Origin: an uncultured Actinomycetes bacterium
GTDB taxonomy: Bacteria; Actinomycetota; CADDZG01; WHSQ01
Length of the DNA stretch: 64,000 bases
Reading direction: 5' to 3'
Assembly (NCBI GenBank): GCA_937863385.1
Contig: CALMBW010000020.1
Location: forward strand, 464,826 to 528,825
The notes beneath the pieces are model-generated. The model saw only the letters and a list, made by a program, of their open reading frames with translations, searched no databases and was not told the origin of the DNA. Both the position numbers and the translations under genes were made by a program. Positions 46,459-56,889 of the stretch are shown here, in pieces. Numbering within the stretch: position 1 is the first letter of the stretch; each line of letters begins with the position of its first letter.

Positions 46459-47288
46459 TGGATGTCGACTCCGAAGTCGTGCTTGATCCGTCGTCCGAAG
46501 CTTCGCCACTAGAGGGATCGGCCGCGTCACTCGACGCGGTGGGTGTGAGCGCATGGTTCGGTGATCACAAAGTGCTCGAAGGACTGAGCCTTGGGATGCC
46601 GGCTCACAGCGTCACAGCTTTGATCGGACCCTCAGGTTGTGGGAAGTCAACCTTCATCAGGATCTTGAACCGGATGCACGAGCTGGTTCCCGGTGCCCGG
46701 TTGGCGGGTGAGGTTCTCTTGAATGGCCAGGACATCTACGGGCCGGGCCAGCGTGCCACCCTTACTCGCCGTTCGATCGGGATGGTCTTTCAGAAACCCA
46801 ATCCTTTCCCCGCCATGAGCATCGCCGACAACGTGTTGTCCGGCTTGAAGCTTTCTGGAACGAAGGTCTCAGATCGTGATGGGCTCATCGAAGAGTCGCT
46901 ACAGCGTGCGGGGCTGTGGAAAGAGGTACGGAACCGCCTCAAGTCGCCCGGAGGGGCTCTATCGGGTGGCCAGCAACAGCGTCTGTGTATCGCTCGAGCG
47001 CTTGCCGTCAGGCCAAGCGTGCTTCTGATGGACGAACCTTGCTCGGCACTTGACCCCACCTCTACACGCGTCATCGAGGAGACGATCCGTCAGATCGGCC
47101 ACGAAGTGACCGTCGTGATAGTTACCCACAACATGCAGCAGGCCCAGCGCGTGTCTGAGTTCTGCGCGTTCTTCCTTGCCGCAGAGAACGAACCTGGTCG
47201 CATCATCGAGGCTGGACGTACGACCCAGATCTTCGAAGACCCAAGTGACGAACGGACCGCCGACTACGTACACGGGAGATTCGGATGA
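46455..47288 (+). CDS. pstB: Phosphate ABC transporter ATPase PstB
   Basis: 277 residues. Walker A GPSGCGKST, PstB-specific LNRMHELVPGARLAGEVLLNG, Q-loop FQKPNPFP, signature LSGGQQQRLCIARAL, Walker B LLMDEPCSALDP and switch THNMQQAQRVS. Energises phosphate uptake. Coupled on both sides by four-base overlaps; ribosome site AAGGAAAG. Confidence 0.95.
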   Translation: MMDVDSEVVLDPSSEASPLEGSAASLDAVGVSAWFGDHKVLEGLSLGMPAHSVTALIGPSGCGKSTFIRILNRMHELVPGARLAGEVLLNGQDIYGPGQRATLTRRSIGMVFQKPNPFPAMSIADNVLSGLKLSGTKVSDRDGLIEESLQRAGLWKEVRNRLKSPGGALSGGQQQRLCIARALAVRPSVLLMDEPCSALDPTSTRVIEETIRQIGHEVTVVIVTHNMQQAQRVSEFCAFFLAAENEPGRIIEAGRTTQIFEDPSDERTADYVHGRFG

Positions 47289-48790
47289 GATACACGCACC
47301 CTCGCGTTCTTACCGCTTCGGTCGTTGCGATCGCGGCTTTGGCTCTTGCTTCGCCCGCCCGGGCCGAAGGTCCTACCGTGTCCGGGGCTGGGTCCACATG
47401 GAGTCAGATCGCGGTCGATCAATGGCGGGCAGATGTTGCTCGCATCGGACTGAGGATCAACTATCAAGGCGTCGGTTCGAGTGCGGGACGTCAGTTCTTC
47501 ATCATCGATCAGGTGGACTTCGCCGTCTCAGAGATCCCTTTTGAGCCCGATGAATTGCAGAAGCTAAAGAGTGCCAACCGCAGCTTCCAATACCTCCCCA
47601 TCGTTGCCGGGGGTACGTCGGTCATGTACAACCTGCGCGACTCGCAAGGACAGCCGATCAACAACCTTCGGCTTAGCTCCGATAGCTTGGCCGGCATCTT
47701 CACCGGGCAGATCGATAGATGGGACGATGCCCGTATCAAGGCGGACAACCCGGGCTTGCGATTGCCAGACATGGAAGTGATCCCGGTTATCCGCTCGGAT
47801 GGCTCGGGGACGTCGGCGCAGTTCTCCGCCTATCTCAAGGCGATGGAACCATCGCAGTGGGCGAAGTTTGCCCAACAGAGTGGCATCCAGAACGCGCCGA
47901 CCTCCTATTGGCCGAACTTTCCTGGAAGCGTCGCACAAAGAGGCTCGGATGGCGTGGCCAACTATGTGGCTAACGATTCGATCGGGGTCGGAGCGGTTAC
48001 CTACGTCGAGGCCGGATACGCGATCCAGCGCCGCCGCCCGGTGGCTTCCGTAAAGAACGCCAGCGGCGCGTATGTCCAACCGACCGCGACCGCGGTGGCC
48101 ACCGCCTTGACCAAGGCTCGTTTGAATGCCGATCTGACCCAGGAGCTCGGGGGCGTCTACTTGCACCCTGATGCATCCGCGTATCCGATCTCGAGCTACA
48201 GCTACATGATCACTCAGACCAAAGGGTTCGATCCCGTGAAGGGCAAGGTCCTCGGATCTTTCATGATCTACATGGCGTGTGACGGTCAGCAGCAAGCCGA
48301 CGTGCTCGGATACTCGCCGTTGCCACCCAACCTTGTGGAGGCGGTGTTCGCAGCCGTTCGACGGGTTCCCGGCGCCCCCGAGCCGCCACCGTTGTCGCAA
48401 TGCAACAACCCAACCGTCGGCGCCGGCGGTGTCTATGGAGAGGGACCGGACATCACCGGTGCACCATCGACCTCGCAAGGGACCTCGGCCGGCTCGACCT
48501 CCGAAGCTGGAGGCAATCGTTCCAAAGCCAAAGACGACTCTCCGGCGGACTCAGTGCAGGTAGGCCTGCCGGGCGAGGCTGGTTTCGAGGTGGCGTTGCT
48601 CACCGAGGAAGAGGCGCGCGAGATGCAAGAGGCCGCGATCCTTGCCGCCGAGGGATTGGTTGTCCCGGCCTCGGCGCGCTACCTGCTGCTTGGGTTTGCT
48701 GCCCTGGTGGTGTTCCTGGGGCCGTATCTCGCAGAACCGGTAGTGCGAAGACTCCGACGGCGCTTGAGCGTCCGCCGGGCTGTCTCATAG
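47285..48790 (+). CDS. pstS: Phosphate-binding protein PstS with C-terminal membrane anchor
   Basis: 501 residues: signal peptide (about 1-27), PstS domain (about 30-365) with VSGAGSTWSQIAVDQW, GVGSSAGRQ and VIRSDGSGTSAQFSAYL (phosphate-binding loops), a low-complexity Ser/Gly linker and a C-terminal helix (about 468-487) followed by a highly basic end. Anchoring by a C-terminal helix rather than a lipobox is unusual for Gram-positive PstS. The sequence before the helix, VVPASARYLL, parallels FVPSSARFIL of the protein at 41369. Confidence 0.9.
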   Translation: MRYTHPRVLTASVVAIAALALASPARAEGPTVSGAGSTWSQIAVDQWRADVARIGLRINYQGVGSSAGRQFFIIDQVDFAVSEIPFEPDELQKLKSANRSFQYLPIVAGGTSVMYNLRDSQGQPINNLRLSSDSLAGIFTGQIDRWDDARIKADNPGLRLPDMEVIPVIRSDGSGTSAQFSAYLKAMEPSQWAKFAQQSGIQNAPTSYWPNFPGSVAQRGSDGVANYVANDSIGVGAVTYVEAGYAIQRRRPVASVKNASGAYVQPTATAVATALTKARLNADLTQELGGVYLHPDASAYPISSYSYMITQTKGFDPVKGKVLGSFMIYMACDGQQQADVLGYSPLPPNLVEAVFAAVRRVPGAPEPPPLSQCNNPTVGAGGVYGEGPDITGAPSTSQGTSAGSTSEAGGNRSKAKDDSPADSVQVGLPGEAGFEVALLTEEEAREMQEAAILAAEGLVVPASARYLLLGFAALVVFLGPYLAEPVVRRLRRRLSVRRAVS

Positions 48791-48914
48791 GCAAGCGCTT
48801 GCGCTTAGAGTTGTCGTGGCCGTGCTACGTGGGGGGTTAGGGGTCCCCTGTCACCGGAAACCCTCTTTCGCCGGACCGATTACCTGTCCGCGGCCCCTGT
48901 AGAACCGGGTCAGC

Positions 48915-49035
48915 CCCCGGCAAGCAGTGTTGATGGTCGGGTCCTACGCGACTCGGAGCCGTGAACCAGGTCAGGCCCGGAAGGGAGCAGCCTTAAGCGG
49001 TGTCCCGGGAGTGCCGTGGGAGTGCCCGGCCGGAG
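48915..49035 (+). ncRNA. ffs: Signal recognition particle RNA (4.5S-type)
   Basis: The conserved helix 8 tip GGTCAGGCCCGGAAGGGAGC is at 48969-48988, continuing AGCC, with complementary flanks (GAGCC... and ...GGTGTCCCGGGAG). The RNA binds Ffh and targets membrane proteins. Its position directly upstream of dnaX is usual in actinobacteria. Exact ends are uncertain by 10-20 bases. The rest of the 371-base gap between pstS and dnaX holds a further AGCCGGC/GCCGGCT hairpin (49033-49060) that may be a terminator. Confidence 0.85.
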
Positions 49036-49161
49036 CCGGCTACCGGGGTTAGCGCCGGCTGTGCAGAGGTCCAGGCCAGGGTGCACGGCCATCTTCTCCG
49101 TCCCGGGTTTTCTTTTCCCGCTCTCGGGATTGTTGTCAGAGCCCACAACTAGGATGACCCC

Positions 49162-51030
49162 GTGGCTTACCTCTCCCTTTACCGCAAGCACCGTCCTCAG
49201 ACCTTCGACGAGATCCTCGGACAGGATCACGTCTCGCACACCCTCTCCAATGCGATCCGTGAGGACCGGGTCGCTCACGCCTATCTATTCACGGGGCCGC
49301 GAGGTACGGGCAAGACCAGTACTGCGAGGATCCTTGCCAAGGCGCTGAACTGCGCCCAGGGTCCGACGCCTTCACCTTGCGGCGTCTGTCCCTCGTGCAT
49401 AGCGATAACCGACGGATCGTCCATGGACGTGATCGAGATGGACGCCGCGTCCCACTCCAAGGTTGACGAGACACGCGAGATCCTTGCGGGGGTCCCTATC
49501 GCCACCGCCGGTGGACGCAAGAAGGTGTACGTCATCGACGAGGTTCACATGCTCTCGTCGGGGTCCTTCAACGCCTTGCTCAAGACGCTCGAGGAGCCTC
49601 CCGAGCACGTGTTGTTCATCCTCGCCACCACCGAGATCCACAAGGTGATCCCGACGATCGTGTCGCGAACGCAACGCTTCGACTTCCGTCGCGTGCCCAC
49701 CGATGTTCTCGAGAAGCATCTCGCCGCTATCAGCGCCCAAGAGCAGATCGACATAGAGCCTGAGGCCTTGGGTGTTATCGCCCGTCACGCCGATGGCGGT
49801 GTACGTGATGCACTCTCGGCACTGGATCAACTCAGCAACATCAGTGGTCGCATCACGGAGATGGATGCCGAGGGCCTGCTGGGCCTTCGTGAAGAAGACT
49901 CTTTCTTCGAACTCTTCGATGCCATCTTGCAGTCCGATGTGGGCCGTGTTTTCCAGACGATGCATTCATTGATCGTGCAGGGCGCGGACCCACGCCAGTT
50001 GGCCCTTGGCATCTTGCGTCACGCTCGTTCGCTCCTGCTGCTGGCTGCTTCACCAGATGCTGGCGGGCTTCTCGACACCGCGGTCGAGGACCTCCCACGG
50101 CTCCAAACGCAGGCCGGCGCCTTCTCCCCAGAGCATCTCTTGCGGGTCCTCGATCTCGTGGGCAAGGCCATCACCGACATGCGAACGGCGCCCAACCATC
50201 GGCTCCTGCTCGAGGTAGCTCTGGTCCGCGGGGCTGCACCCGAGACCGACCCGTCGGCTTTGGGGCTCCAAGGACGCATCGAGCGTCTTGAACGTCGTAT
50301 CGGTCTGTCGGGGCCCGCCCCTGCCGCTCAGCCCCAGGCACCGGCTCCGGCACCACAGTCGGCTGGCCCCGCTTCGGTCTCACCGCCGAAGCAAAGCCGA
50401 TCCCCGGCCACACCAGAGCCCGCGTCACCGCCTGCAACCACTTCGGCCGCGACACCGGCTCCGGCAGCACGTCGGCGCACACCGGCCGGTCCTTCACCCG
50501 CCGCCGGGGTTGCAAGCTCCGATGCTGCGTCATCTGTCGAGGCAGCCCCCGTAACCGATGTCGCAGCTTCGGTTGGGTTCTCTCAGATCAAGGATGCCTG
50601 GCAGGCGACCATGCACCAGGTAGGTACGGGTAGCAAGCGCATCCAGGCTCTTCTTAATCCGTCGCGACCGCTCAGCCTCGAAGGTGACCACTTAGTGGTC
50701 GAGGTACAGAGCACCTTCCACGAAACCACCATGAGCGAAGCTTCCAACCGCCAGATCCTGATCGATGCGTTGTATGACGTGCTGGGCGTACGTCCGTCGG
50801 TCGGATTCGTGGCGCGCGGCTCGGGCTCGCCCGCGGCTAGGCCAGTCGCTGGTTCGTCCGCTCCCGTCCAGAGTCCCTCCGCGACGCCGCCCGAGGACCG
50901 TGCTGCAGACGAGATGGTGGATATCGAGCAGACTCAACCGCTGGCGGACAGTCAGCATGACCCCGTAGAACTGTTAAAGAAGGGCCTGTCCGCCGAGGTG
51001 ATCGAGGAGAGCCGGGGAGGCATCGCTTGA
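49162..51030 (+). CDS. dnaX: DNA polymerase III subunits gamma and tau
   Basis: 622 residues. AAA+ clamp-loader ATPase: Walker A GPRGTGKTS (45-53), zinc site Cys64, Cys73, Cys76, Cys79, Walker B VYVIDEVHML, sensor LATTEIHKVIPTI with arginine finger region SRTQRFDF. Domain III ends near 370, followed by a Pro/Ala/Ser-rich linker (about 380-480) and a tau-like C-terminal domain (about 485-560). GTG start. First gene of the dnaX-ybaB-recR operon. Confidence 0.95.
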   Translation: MAYLSLYRKHRPQTFDEILGQDHVSHTLSNAIREDRVAHAYLFTGPRGTGKTSTARILAKALNCAQGPTPSPCGVCPSCIAITDGSSMDVIEMDAASHSKVDETREILAGVPIATAGGRKKVYVIDEVHMLSSGSFNALLKTLEEPPEHVLFILATTEIHKVIPTIVSRTQRFDFRRVPTDVLEKHLAAISAQEQIDIEPEALGVIARHADGGVRDALSALDQLSNISGRITEMDAEGLLGLREEDSFFELFDAILQSDVGRVFQTMHSLIVQGADPRQLALGILRHARSLLLLAASPDAGGLLDTAVEDLPRLQTQAGAFSPEHLLRVLDLVGKAITDMRTAPNHRLLLEVALVRGAAPETDPSALGLQGRIERLERRIGLSGPAPAAQPQAPAPAPQSAGPASVSPPKQSRSPATPEPASPPATTSAATPAPAARRRTPAGPSPAAGVASSDAASSVEAAPVTDVAASVGFSQIKDAWQATMHQVGTGSKRIQALLNPSRPLSLEGDHLVVEVQSTFHETTMSEASNRQILIDALYDVLGVRPSVGFVARGSGSPAARPVAGSSAPVQSPSATPPEDRAADEMVDIEQTQPLADSQHDPVELLKKGLSAEVIEESRGGIA

Positions 51031-51356
51031 AAGACATGCAAAGGATGATGCGCGAAGCGCAGAAGATGGCCGCCGAGATGCAGAAGGCGCAGGAAAGCTT
51101 GGCCGAACTGGAGGTTCAAGCCTCTGCCGGCGGCGGTGCCGTTAGCGTGACCGCATCGGGTGATCTGCGTATCTTGCGGATCGAGATCGACCCCGAGATG
51201 TTCGACGGCGCACCGGATGCCGATGACATCGAGATGCTTGCCGACACCGTGACCGCTGGGGTCAACGAGGCACTGAACAAAGCTCGTGAGGCCCAGGCCG
51301 AGGCGATGGGTCCTCTCGCCGGAGGTATGGGGGGCCTCGGTCTCCCCGGCATGTAA
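51027..51356 (+). CDS. YbaB/EbfC family nucleoid-associated protein
   Basis: 109 residues. N-terminal helix rich in Met and Gln ([19 protein letters not shown]), beta core with [22 protein letters not shown] and a Gly/Met-rich tail. Family members form DNA-binding dimers. TTG start overlaps the dnaX stop by four bases; recR follows after two bases, the standard arrangement. Confidence 0.92.
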   Translation: MKDMQRMMREAQKMAAEMQKAQESLAELEVQASAGGGAVSVTASGDLRILRIEIDPEMFDGAPDADDIEMLADTVTAGVNEALNKAREAQAEAMGPLAGGMGGLGLPGM

Positions 51357-51358
51357 CT

Positions 51359-51970
51359 GTGTTCACCGGCCCTATCCAAGATCTGATCGATGAATTGGCG
51401 CGCCTGCCGGGGATCGGACGCAAGAGTGCACAGCGTGTCGCCTTCCATCTTCTGAAGTCGTCCGACGGTGAGGCGAAGCGCCTATCCGATGCGATCGTTA
51501 CGGCGAAGGATCGGGTCCGTTTGTGCGAGCGGTGTTTCAACGTCGCTGATGAGGCGATCTGCGAGTACTGCCGGGACTCTCGCCGTGACCGCACCATCAT
51601 CTGTGTGGTGCAAGAGCCGCCGGACATCGTTGCCATCGAGCGCACCCGCGAGTTCAAGGGTCTGTACCACGTGCTCCAGGGGGCGATCTCGCCCATCGAA
51701 GGCATATCTCCGGACGACCTGAGGGTCCGGGAACTGCTAGGGCGCATCCAGAGCCCTCCTGAGGGGGTCGCCGTGGCGGAGATCATCGTTGCCACCAACC
51801 CCAATACCGAGGGGGAGGCCACCGCTATGTATCTGTCCCGGCTCATCTCGCCGGTGGGGGTGCGGGTGACCAGGCTGGCCAGCGGCCTTCCCGTCGGAGG
51901 CGACCTGGAGTACGCCGACGAGGTGACGCTGGGCAAGGCCTTGATAGGCCGGAGAGATCTGACCGATTAG
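51359..51970 (+). CDS. recR: Recombination protein RecR
   Basis: 203 residues. Acts with RecF and RecO in gap repair and RecA loading. Helix-hairpin-helix [14 protein letters not shown], zinc finger Cys56, Cys59, Cys68, Cys71, and Toprim domain (about 78-175) with [18 protein letters not shown] start two bases after ybaB. Confidence 0.96.
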   Translation: MFTGPIQDLIDELARLPGIGRKSAQRVAFHLLKSSDGEAKRLSDAIVTAKDRVRLCERCFNVADEAICEYCRDSRRDRTIICVVQEPPDIVAIERTREFKGLYHVLQGAISPIEGISPDDLRVRELLGRIQSPPEGVAVAEIIVATNPNTEGEATAMYLSRLISPVGVRVTRLASGLPVGGDLEYADEVTLGKALIGRRDLTD

Positions 51971-52048
51971 ACAGATTGGTCCGGTTTAGGCCATTATCTA
52001 GCTGGGCACATAGCTCTGCGTAGGCACAGCGGCACGGAGAGTATCCAG

Positions 52049-53497
52049 ATGCAAAGAGCGCGCTACGAGCAGGTCCGGGCACTTCTGCCCCGATCCGTCG
52101 CGGCCACCTTCCTCACCGTGGTCGCTCCAGCGCTATTGACCTTCGTGATGGTGATCGCAGGTCTCCCCGACCCGCAGATCCTGCTGGCAACGGTGTCGGG
52201 ACTGACTCTGTCGGGTATCGCGGCCGTGATCGGGACCGCCTGGTGGCTCAAACAACCGGAATCGCTAGACATCACGTTCGGCGAGTTGATGCTGTGGCGC
52301 TGGTTCCGTCGCCACCGGGCCGAGCGCACGATCCTCAAGGGTGAAGTCGTACTTCGCAAGCCGGGTCCGGCGGACCGCTTGACTGAGGAAGACCGTCTCG
52401 ATCTTCTGCACGATCTGAACGGGGCTCTTGAGGTGAAAGACCCGTACACTGCGGGGCACTCACGGCGCGTGGAGCGGCATGCATACAACACGGGCGTTGC
52501 TCTCGGTCTGTCTCCGAACGAGGTGAAAGAGCTTCAGCTGGCGGCCTCGCTTCATGACGTCGGCAAGATCGAGATCCCGGATCGGGTGCTGCGCAAACCC
52601 GGCTCGCTGAACACGAAAGAACGAGAGATCGTCCAGGATCACGTAGAGGTCGGGGCGCGTTTGATCGCCCCTGCGGCCTCAGCCAGCGTCGTTGACGCCG
52701 TGCGTCACCACCACGAGTCCTGGGATGGCGGTGGGTATCCATCTGGCTTACGCGGCGAGATGATCCCTCTCTTCGCGCGCATCATCGCCGTTGTGGATGC
52801 CTATGACGCGATGACTTCCGCTCGGCCCTACAAGGTCGGGACCGGTAGACGAGACGCGGTCCGTATCTTGATCGAGGACAAGGGCGTGCACTTCGATCCT
52901 GTGGTCGTCGATGCGTTCTTGTCGACGCTTCCCTCGGCGATCCCGGTAGTGGCTGGCTTCATGACCCTGATGGCATGGCCCGCCCGCGGATTGCGCCGTG
53001 CCTCTGCGTGGACCACTGCCCATGGTGGCGGAAGTCTCGCCGGAGCGGTTGCCGCAGCCGGTGCTGGTGCCATGTTGACGACGGCTGCTTTCGCCCCGCC
53101 GCCGGATGTTCCGGTCACCGTTCCTCACACTTCATCGGCTTCGGGCGCCGCGCAGCCTGAGGTTGTCCCCGACCAACCCGCTGAAGAGATCGAGAGCGAA
53201 CCCCGACTGAAGAAGCCCGGCCGGGATGAGATCGTCACTCGCGTTAAGGGTGTTTCGGTGCAAGCTCCCGACACCTCGAAGCCCCGCCCGTCCTCCACCC
53301 GACAGGGAGGAACCGGCTCGCAGGGCACAGTCGGGGCTGAAACCCCCACCGCGCAAGGGTTCGATACCCCCGATCAACCGTCACCGGACGACGAGCCCGG
53401 TTGGGAGCCCCACGGCGACCCTCAGCCCGAGCACGGTAAGGACTGCGATCCTCGTAAGGAGAGCAACGGCAAGGGTAAAGAGCGGCACTGCGGCTGA
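52049..53497 (+). CDS. Membrane HD-GYP domain protein (c-di-GMP phosphodiesterase-like)
   Basis: 482 residues: two N-terminal helices (about 17-65), an HD-GYP domain (about 115-305) with HSRRVERHAYN, HDVGKIEIPD, HHHESWDGGGYP and DAYDAMTSARPY, a further hydrophobic stretch (about 335-352) and a long hydrophilic Pro/Ser/Lys-rich C-terminal tail. The metal-binding residues and the GYP triplet are intact, so cyclic dinucleotide hydrolysis is plausible. The tail is probably extracytoplasmic. Confidence 0.85.
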   Translation: MQRARYEQVRALLPRSVAATFLTVVAPALLTFVMVIAGLPDPQILLATVSGLTLSGIAAVIGTAWWLKQPESLDITFGELMLWRWFRRHRAERTILKGEVVLRKPGPADRLTEEDRLDLLHDLNGALEVKDPYTAGHSRRVERHAYNTGVALGLSPNEVKELQLAASLHDVGKIEIPDRVLRKPGSLNTKEREIVQDHVEVGARLIAPAASASVVDAVRHHHESWDGGGYPSGLRGEMIPLFARIIAVVDAYDAMTSARPYKVGTGRRDAVRILIEDKGVHFDPVVVDAFLSTLPSAIPVVAGFMTLMAWPARGLRRASAWTTAHGGGSLAGAVAAAGAGAMLTTAAFAPPPDVPVTVPHTSSASGAAQPEVVPDQPAEEIESEPRLKKPGRDEIVTRVKGVSVQAPDTSKPRPSSTRQGGTGSQGTVGAETPTAQGFDTPDQPSPDDEPGWEPHGDPQPEHGKDCDPRKESNGKGKERHCG

Positions 53498-53547
53498 GGC
53501 CGGCAACCTGGCAGGGTCCCCGCTCGTTGTGCTTGTAGGTTCTCACT

Positions 53548-54840
53548 ATGGCCCTGATCGTTCAGAAGTACGGAGGCACATCCGTCGGCGATGCGACGCG
53601 CATCAAGCGCGTGGCCAAGCGCATCGTCGAGACCGCCGCGTCCGGAGCCAAGGTCTGCGTAGTGGTGTCGGCGATGGGGGACACGACCGACGAGCTCGTC
53701 GAGCTGGCCGCCAAGGTCACCGATCGGGAACACGAGCGGGAGATGGACATGCTCCTCACCGCAGGTGAACGTATCTCCATGGCACTTCTGTCGATGGCGA
53801 TCATGGATCTAGGGCGGGATGCCATCTCTTTCACCGGATCGCAGGCGGGGATCGTTACCGACACCGCGCACGGTAAGGCGAAGATCATCGAGGTCCGGGC
53901 TCGGAGGGTTCTCGAGGCGCTGGAACAAGGAAAGATCGTGATCGTCGCTGGATTCCAAGGTGTCTCAACGGAGTTCGATGTGACCACACTGGGACGTGGG
54001 GGCTCGGACACCACCGCGGTAGCTCTCGCGGCCGCACTCGATGCGGATGTGTGCGAGATCTACACCGATGTCGAAGGTGTGTACACAGCCGATCCTCGTT
54101 TGGTGCCTGGGGCTCGCAAACTTCACGCGGTTTCCTACGAAGAGATGCTCGAGCTATCCGCGTCCGGCGCAAAGGTATTGATGGTCAGATCCGTCGAATA
54201 CGCTCGTAACTACGGTGTGCTCGTCCATGTTCGTTCTTCCTTCAGCGGCAATGAAGGTACGTGGGTGAGAGAGGAGGACATACGCATGGAACAAGCGATC
54301 ATCTCTGGGATCGCCCACGACAAGTCAGAAGCGAAGATCACACTTGTTGCGGTCCCCGATCATCCTGGGATCGCAGCGCGCGTTTTTCGGCCCTTGGCCG
54401 ATGCCGGTATCAACATCGACATGATCGTGCAGAACGCATCGCACGACGGTTCAACCGACATCTTCTTCACCTGCCCGAAGTCAGATCTTCAGCGTGCTGA
54501 GCCGGTCCTCGAACAGATCCGCGAGCAGATCGGTGCCGCCGGTGTCGAAACGGACCCCGACATCGCGAAGATCTCGCTTGTGGGGGCCGGGATGAAGACC
54601 CATCCGGGTGTCGCTGCCGATATGTTCGATGCTCTTGCCGAAGCCGGGATAAACATCGAGATCATCTCGACGTCTTCGATCCGGATCTCGTGTGTCGTGC
54701 GTGCCGGCGAGGTCGAGAAGGCTGTTCAAGCGATCCACGACAAGTTCGAGCTCTCCGACGAAGCGGTTCTGCGCGAGGAGCATCCCGAGACCGCAACCGG
54801 CCAATTGAAGGCGCTGCGGGTTGACGGGAGCAACTCATGA
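53548..54840 (+). CDS. lysC: Aspartate kinase
   Basis: 430 residues. Phosphorylates aspartate, the first step to lysine, threonine and methionine. Start [13 protein letters not shown], catalytic region [16 protein letters not shown], then two ACT domains (about 265-335 and 345-415) for feedback control by amino acids ([17 protein letters not shown] and [17 protein letters not shown]). Coupled to asd by a four-base overlap. In many actinobacteria an internal start yields a separate beta subunit; not determinable here. Confidence 0.95.
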   Translation: MALIVQKYGGTSVGDATRIKRVAKRIVETAASGAKVCVVVSAMGDTTDELVELAAKVTDREHEREMDMLLTAGERISMALLSMAIMDLGRDAISFTGSQAGIVTDTAHGKAKIIEVRARRVLEALEQGKIVIVAGFQGVSTEFDVTTLGRGGSDTTAVALAAALDADVCEIYTDVEGVYTADPRLVPGARKLHAVSYEEMLELSASGAKVLMVRSVEYARNYGVLVHVRSSFSGNEGTWVREEDIRMEQAIISGIAHDKSEAKITLVAVPDHPGIAARVFRPLADAGINIDMIVQNASHDGSTDIFFTCPKSDLQRAEPVLEQIREQIGAAGVETDPDIAKISLVGAGMKTHPGVAADMFDALAEAGINIEIISTSSIRISCVVRAGEVEKAVQAIHDKFELSDEAVLREEHPETATGQLKALRVDGSNS

Positions 54841-55871
54841 GACTGCTGGTGGTTGGAGCCACGGGGGCGGTTGGGTCCGAGGCTATCCGGATCCTCGCAG
54901 AGCGGAGGTTTCCCTTTGACGAGTTCGTACCTGTGGCGTCGGCTCGATCGGCTGGACGCACGCTGAGCCTTGGTGATCACTCGGCCGAGGTCGTTGAACT
55001 ATCCGAAGACGTTTTCCGCGACGGTGACCTAGCGCTGTTCGATCTTCCCGACGATCTTTCTCGACGCTGGGTCGAGGCAGCGGCACAACGCGGGGCTACG
55101 GTCGTGGATAACTCCGGTGCCTTCAGGATGGAAGCTGGTGTTCCCCTGGTGGTGCCAGAGATCAACCCCGAGGCCGTTCATGACCGGCCGCGCAACATCA
55201 TCGCCAGTCCGAACTGCACAACGCTTGCGATGGTTGTCCCGATCGCGGCACTCCATAGAGAGGTGCCGCTCAAGCGGTTGATCCTTGCCTCCTATCAAGC
55301 TGCCTCCGGCTCCGGTAAGGGCGGTATCGACGAACTCTGGGATCAGAGCCTGCGGGCTTCGAAGGAGGAGGAGTCGGTGCGCGCTGGACGTGCAGGTGAT
55401 GTGCTGGAGGCGGGGGATACCTTTCCTAAACCCATCGCGATGAACGTGATCCCACGATGTGGGTCATTCAAGAACGACGGGTACACCAGCGAGGAACTCA
55501 AGCTTTGCTTCGAAACGCGCAAGATCATGGGTCTCTTGGAGTTGCCGGTTACGGCGACTTGCGTTCGTGTCCCAGTGATGATCGGGCACGGGGTGAGCGT
55601 TCATGCAGAGTTTGCAGATGAAGTTTCAGTCGATTGGGCGCGCTCGATCCTTGGCGACGCACCCGGCGTCGAGCTGGTTGACGATCCATCAACCGAGTCC
55701 TATCCAACCCCTCTCGATGCCTCGGGCAAGGACCCGTGTTACGTGGGACGGATCCGCTCCGATCTGTTCGACCCCAGGGCCCTCGAGATGTTCTGTGTAG
55801 CAGACAACCTTCGCAAGGGTGCTGCGCTGAACACGGTTCAGATCGCGGAACTGCTCGTGGACGGTCGATGA
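54837..55871 (+). CDS. asd: Aspartate-semialdehyde dehydrogenase
   Basis: 344 residues. Reduces aspartyl phosphate to the semialdehyde. NADP-binding GATGAVGSE near the start, catalytic Cys127 in ASPNCTT, and the substrate segment [17 protein letters not shown]. Second gene of the lysC-asd operon; its stop overlaps the start of an atypical kinase (ATGA). Confidence 0.95.
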   Translation: MRLLVVGATGAVGSEAIRILAERRFPFDEFVPVASARSAGRTLSLGDHSAEVVELSEDVFRDGDLALFDLPDDLSRRWVEAAAQRGATVVDNSGAFRMEAGVPLVVPEINPEAVHDRPRNIIASPNCTTLAMVVPIAALHREVPLKRLILASYQAASGSGKGGIDELWDQSLRASKEEESVRAGRAGDVLEAGDTFPKPIAMNVIPRCGSFKNDGYTSEELKLCFETRKIMGLLELPVTATCVRVPVMIGHGVSVHAEFADEVSVDWARSILGDAPGVELVDDPSTESYPTPLDASGKDPCYVGRIRSDLFDPRALEMFCVADNLRKGAALNTVQIAELLVDGR

Positions 55872-56767
55872 CGAAATACCCTGAGAAGAAGAGCACCTGG
55901 GATCTCCAACAGGGAGACGAGTTAGTACCCGGCCGCTACGCCCTGAAGAACCTTGGTGGGGGTCACGTCTACGAGGCCTACGTGGTCTGGGACGATGACA
56001 TGGCTTGTCTTCTCGTGGCCAAGGTGATGCGACCCGACTACATCGAGAGCGTCTCGTCCCGGCGTGCTTTAGAGCGCGAAGCGGAAGTCGTGGCTTCGCT
56101 GGATCATCCGCTGATCGTCCGAGGTTTCGGGGCCGAGCTAGACGGCGAGCGTCCCCACCTGCTGCTAGAGCACTTGGAGGGGCGCAACCTGCGTTCCGTG
56201 ATCCGCTACGGAAGCCTCGGCTATGAACAGATCCTTCCTCTCGCTTTGAACATCTGCTCGGCGATCCACTACATGTCTCGAAAAGGGTTCGTGCATCTGG
56301 ACATCAAATCTCGCAACATCATCTTGGGAGTGCCCCCTCGGTTGATCGATCTCAGTCTTGCGCGCACCTTTGAACAGGCAGCGAAGATGACCTCGCCGGT
56401 GGGCACAGATGCCTACATGCCACCCGAACAGTGCCTTCCCGGCCAGCGTGGCGAGATCACGGAAGCGGCAGATGTGTGGGGGCTGGGAGCGACTCTTTAC
56501 CGGGCCGTCAACAACAGGGTTCCTTTCCCACGAGCCGATGTCTTCGACGAGGACGACCCATTGCAACGTTTCCCGCAACTAGATGGTGAGCCTGAGCCTT
56601 TCGAGAGTGACGTTCCGGACTCCTTGGCCGAGGTCATCTTGACGACCCTGCGACGCGATCCCTTGGAGAGGCCCTCTGCCATGGAGTTCGCGGAGAGCCT
56701 CGAGCCCTTCGTAGCCGCACTGCCGCGCAAGCCCGTTCTGCGTCGCGCTCGTCCAGGCGTTCGCTAG
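55868..56767 (+). CDS. Atypical serine/threonine kinase coupled to lysC-asd
   Basis: 299 residues, kinase fold only, no membrane helix. Glycine loop LGGGHVYEAY, Lys in LLVAKVM, catalytic loop HLDIKSRNI (Leu replaces Arg of HRD) and metal loop LIDLSLAR (DLS replaces DFG), then GTDAYMPPEQ. The two catalytic Asp residues are kept, so activity is possible, although the Arg needed for activation-loop control is gone. ATGA overlap with asd suggests a link to aspartate-pathway expression; that is inference. Confidence 0.8.
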   Translation: MTKYPEKKSTWDLQQGDELVPGRYALKNLGGGHVYEAYVVWDDDMACLLVAKVMRPDYIESVSSRRALEREAEVVASLDHPLIVRGFGAELDGERPHLLLEHLEGRNLRSVIRYGSLGYEQILPLALNICSAIHYMSRKGFVHLDIKSRNIILGVPPRLIDLSLARTFEQAAKMTSPVGTDAYMPPEQCLPGQRGEITEAADVWGLGATLYRAVNNRVPFPRADVFDEDDPLQRFPQLDGEPEPFESDVPDSLAEVILTTLRRDPLERPSAMEFAESLEPFVAALPRKPVLRRARPGVR

Positions 56768-56889
56768 GTCACTAGTTCCTCGGTCGTAGTCCATCTGGGT
56801 GGGTTAACACCCGTTCGGGCCAGGTTCGCGACCATCCCACTCGCCCATTAAGACGCGCCGTTCGGTCTCTCATGATGACGAATCTGTTG

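Noticed and set aside
47564..48478. 304-residue minus-strand frame opposite pstS
   Set aside because: Antisense shadow of pstS with Arg/His/Gly-rich composition and no recognisable motif.
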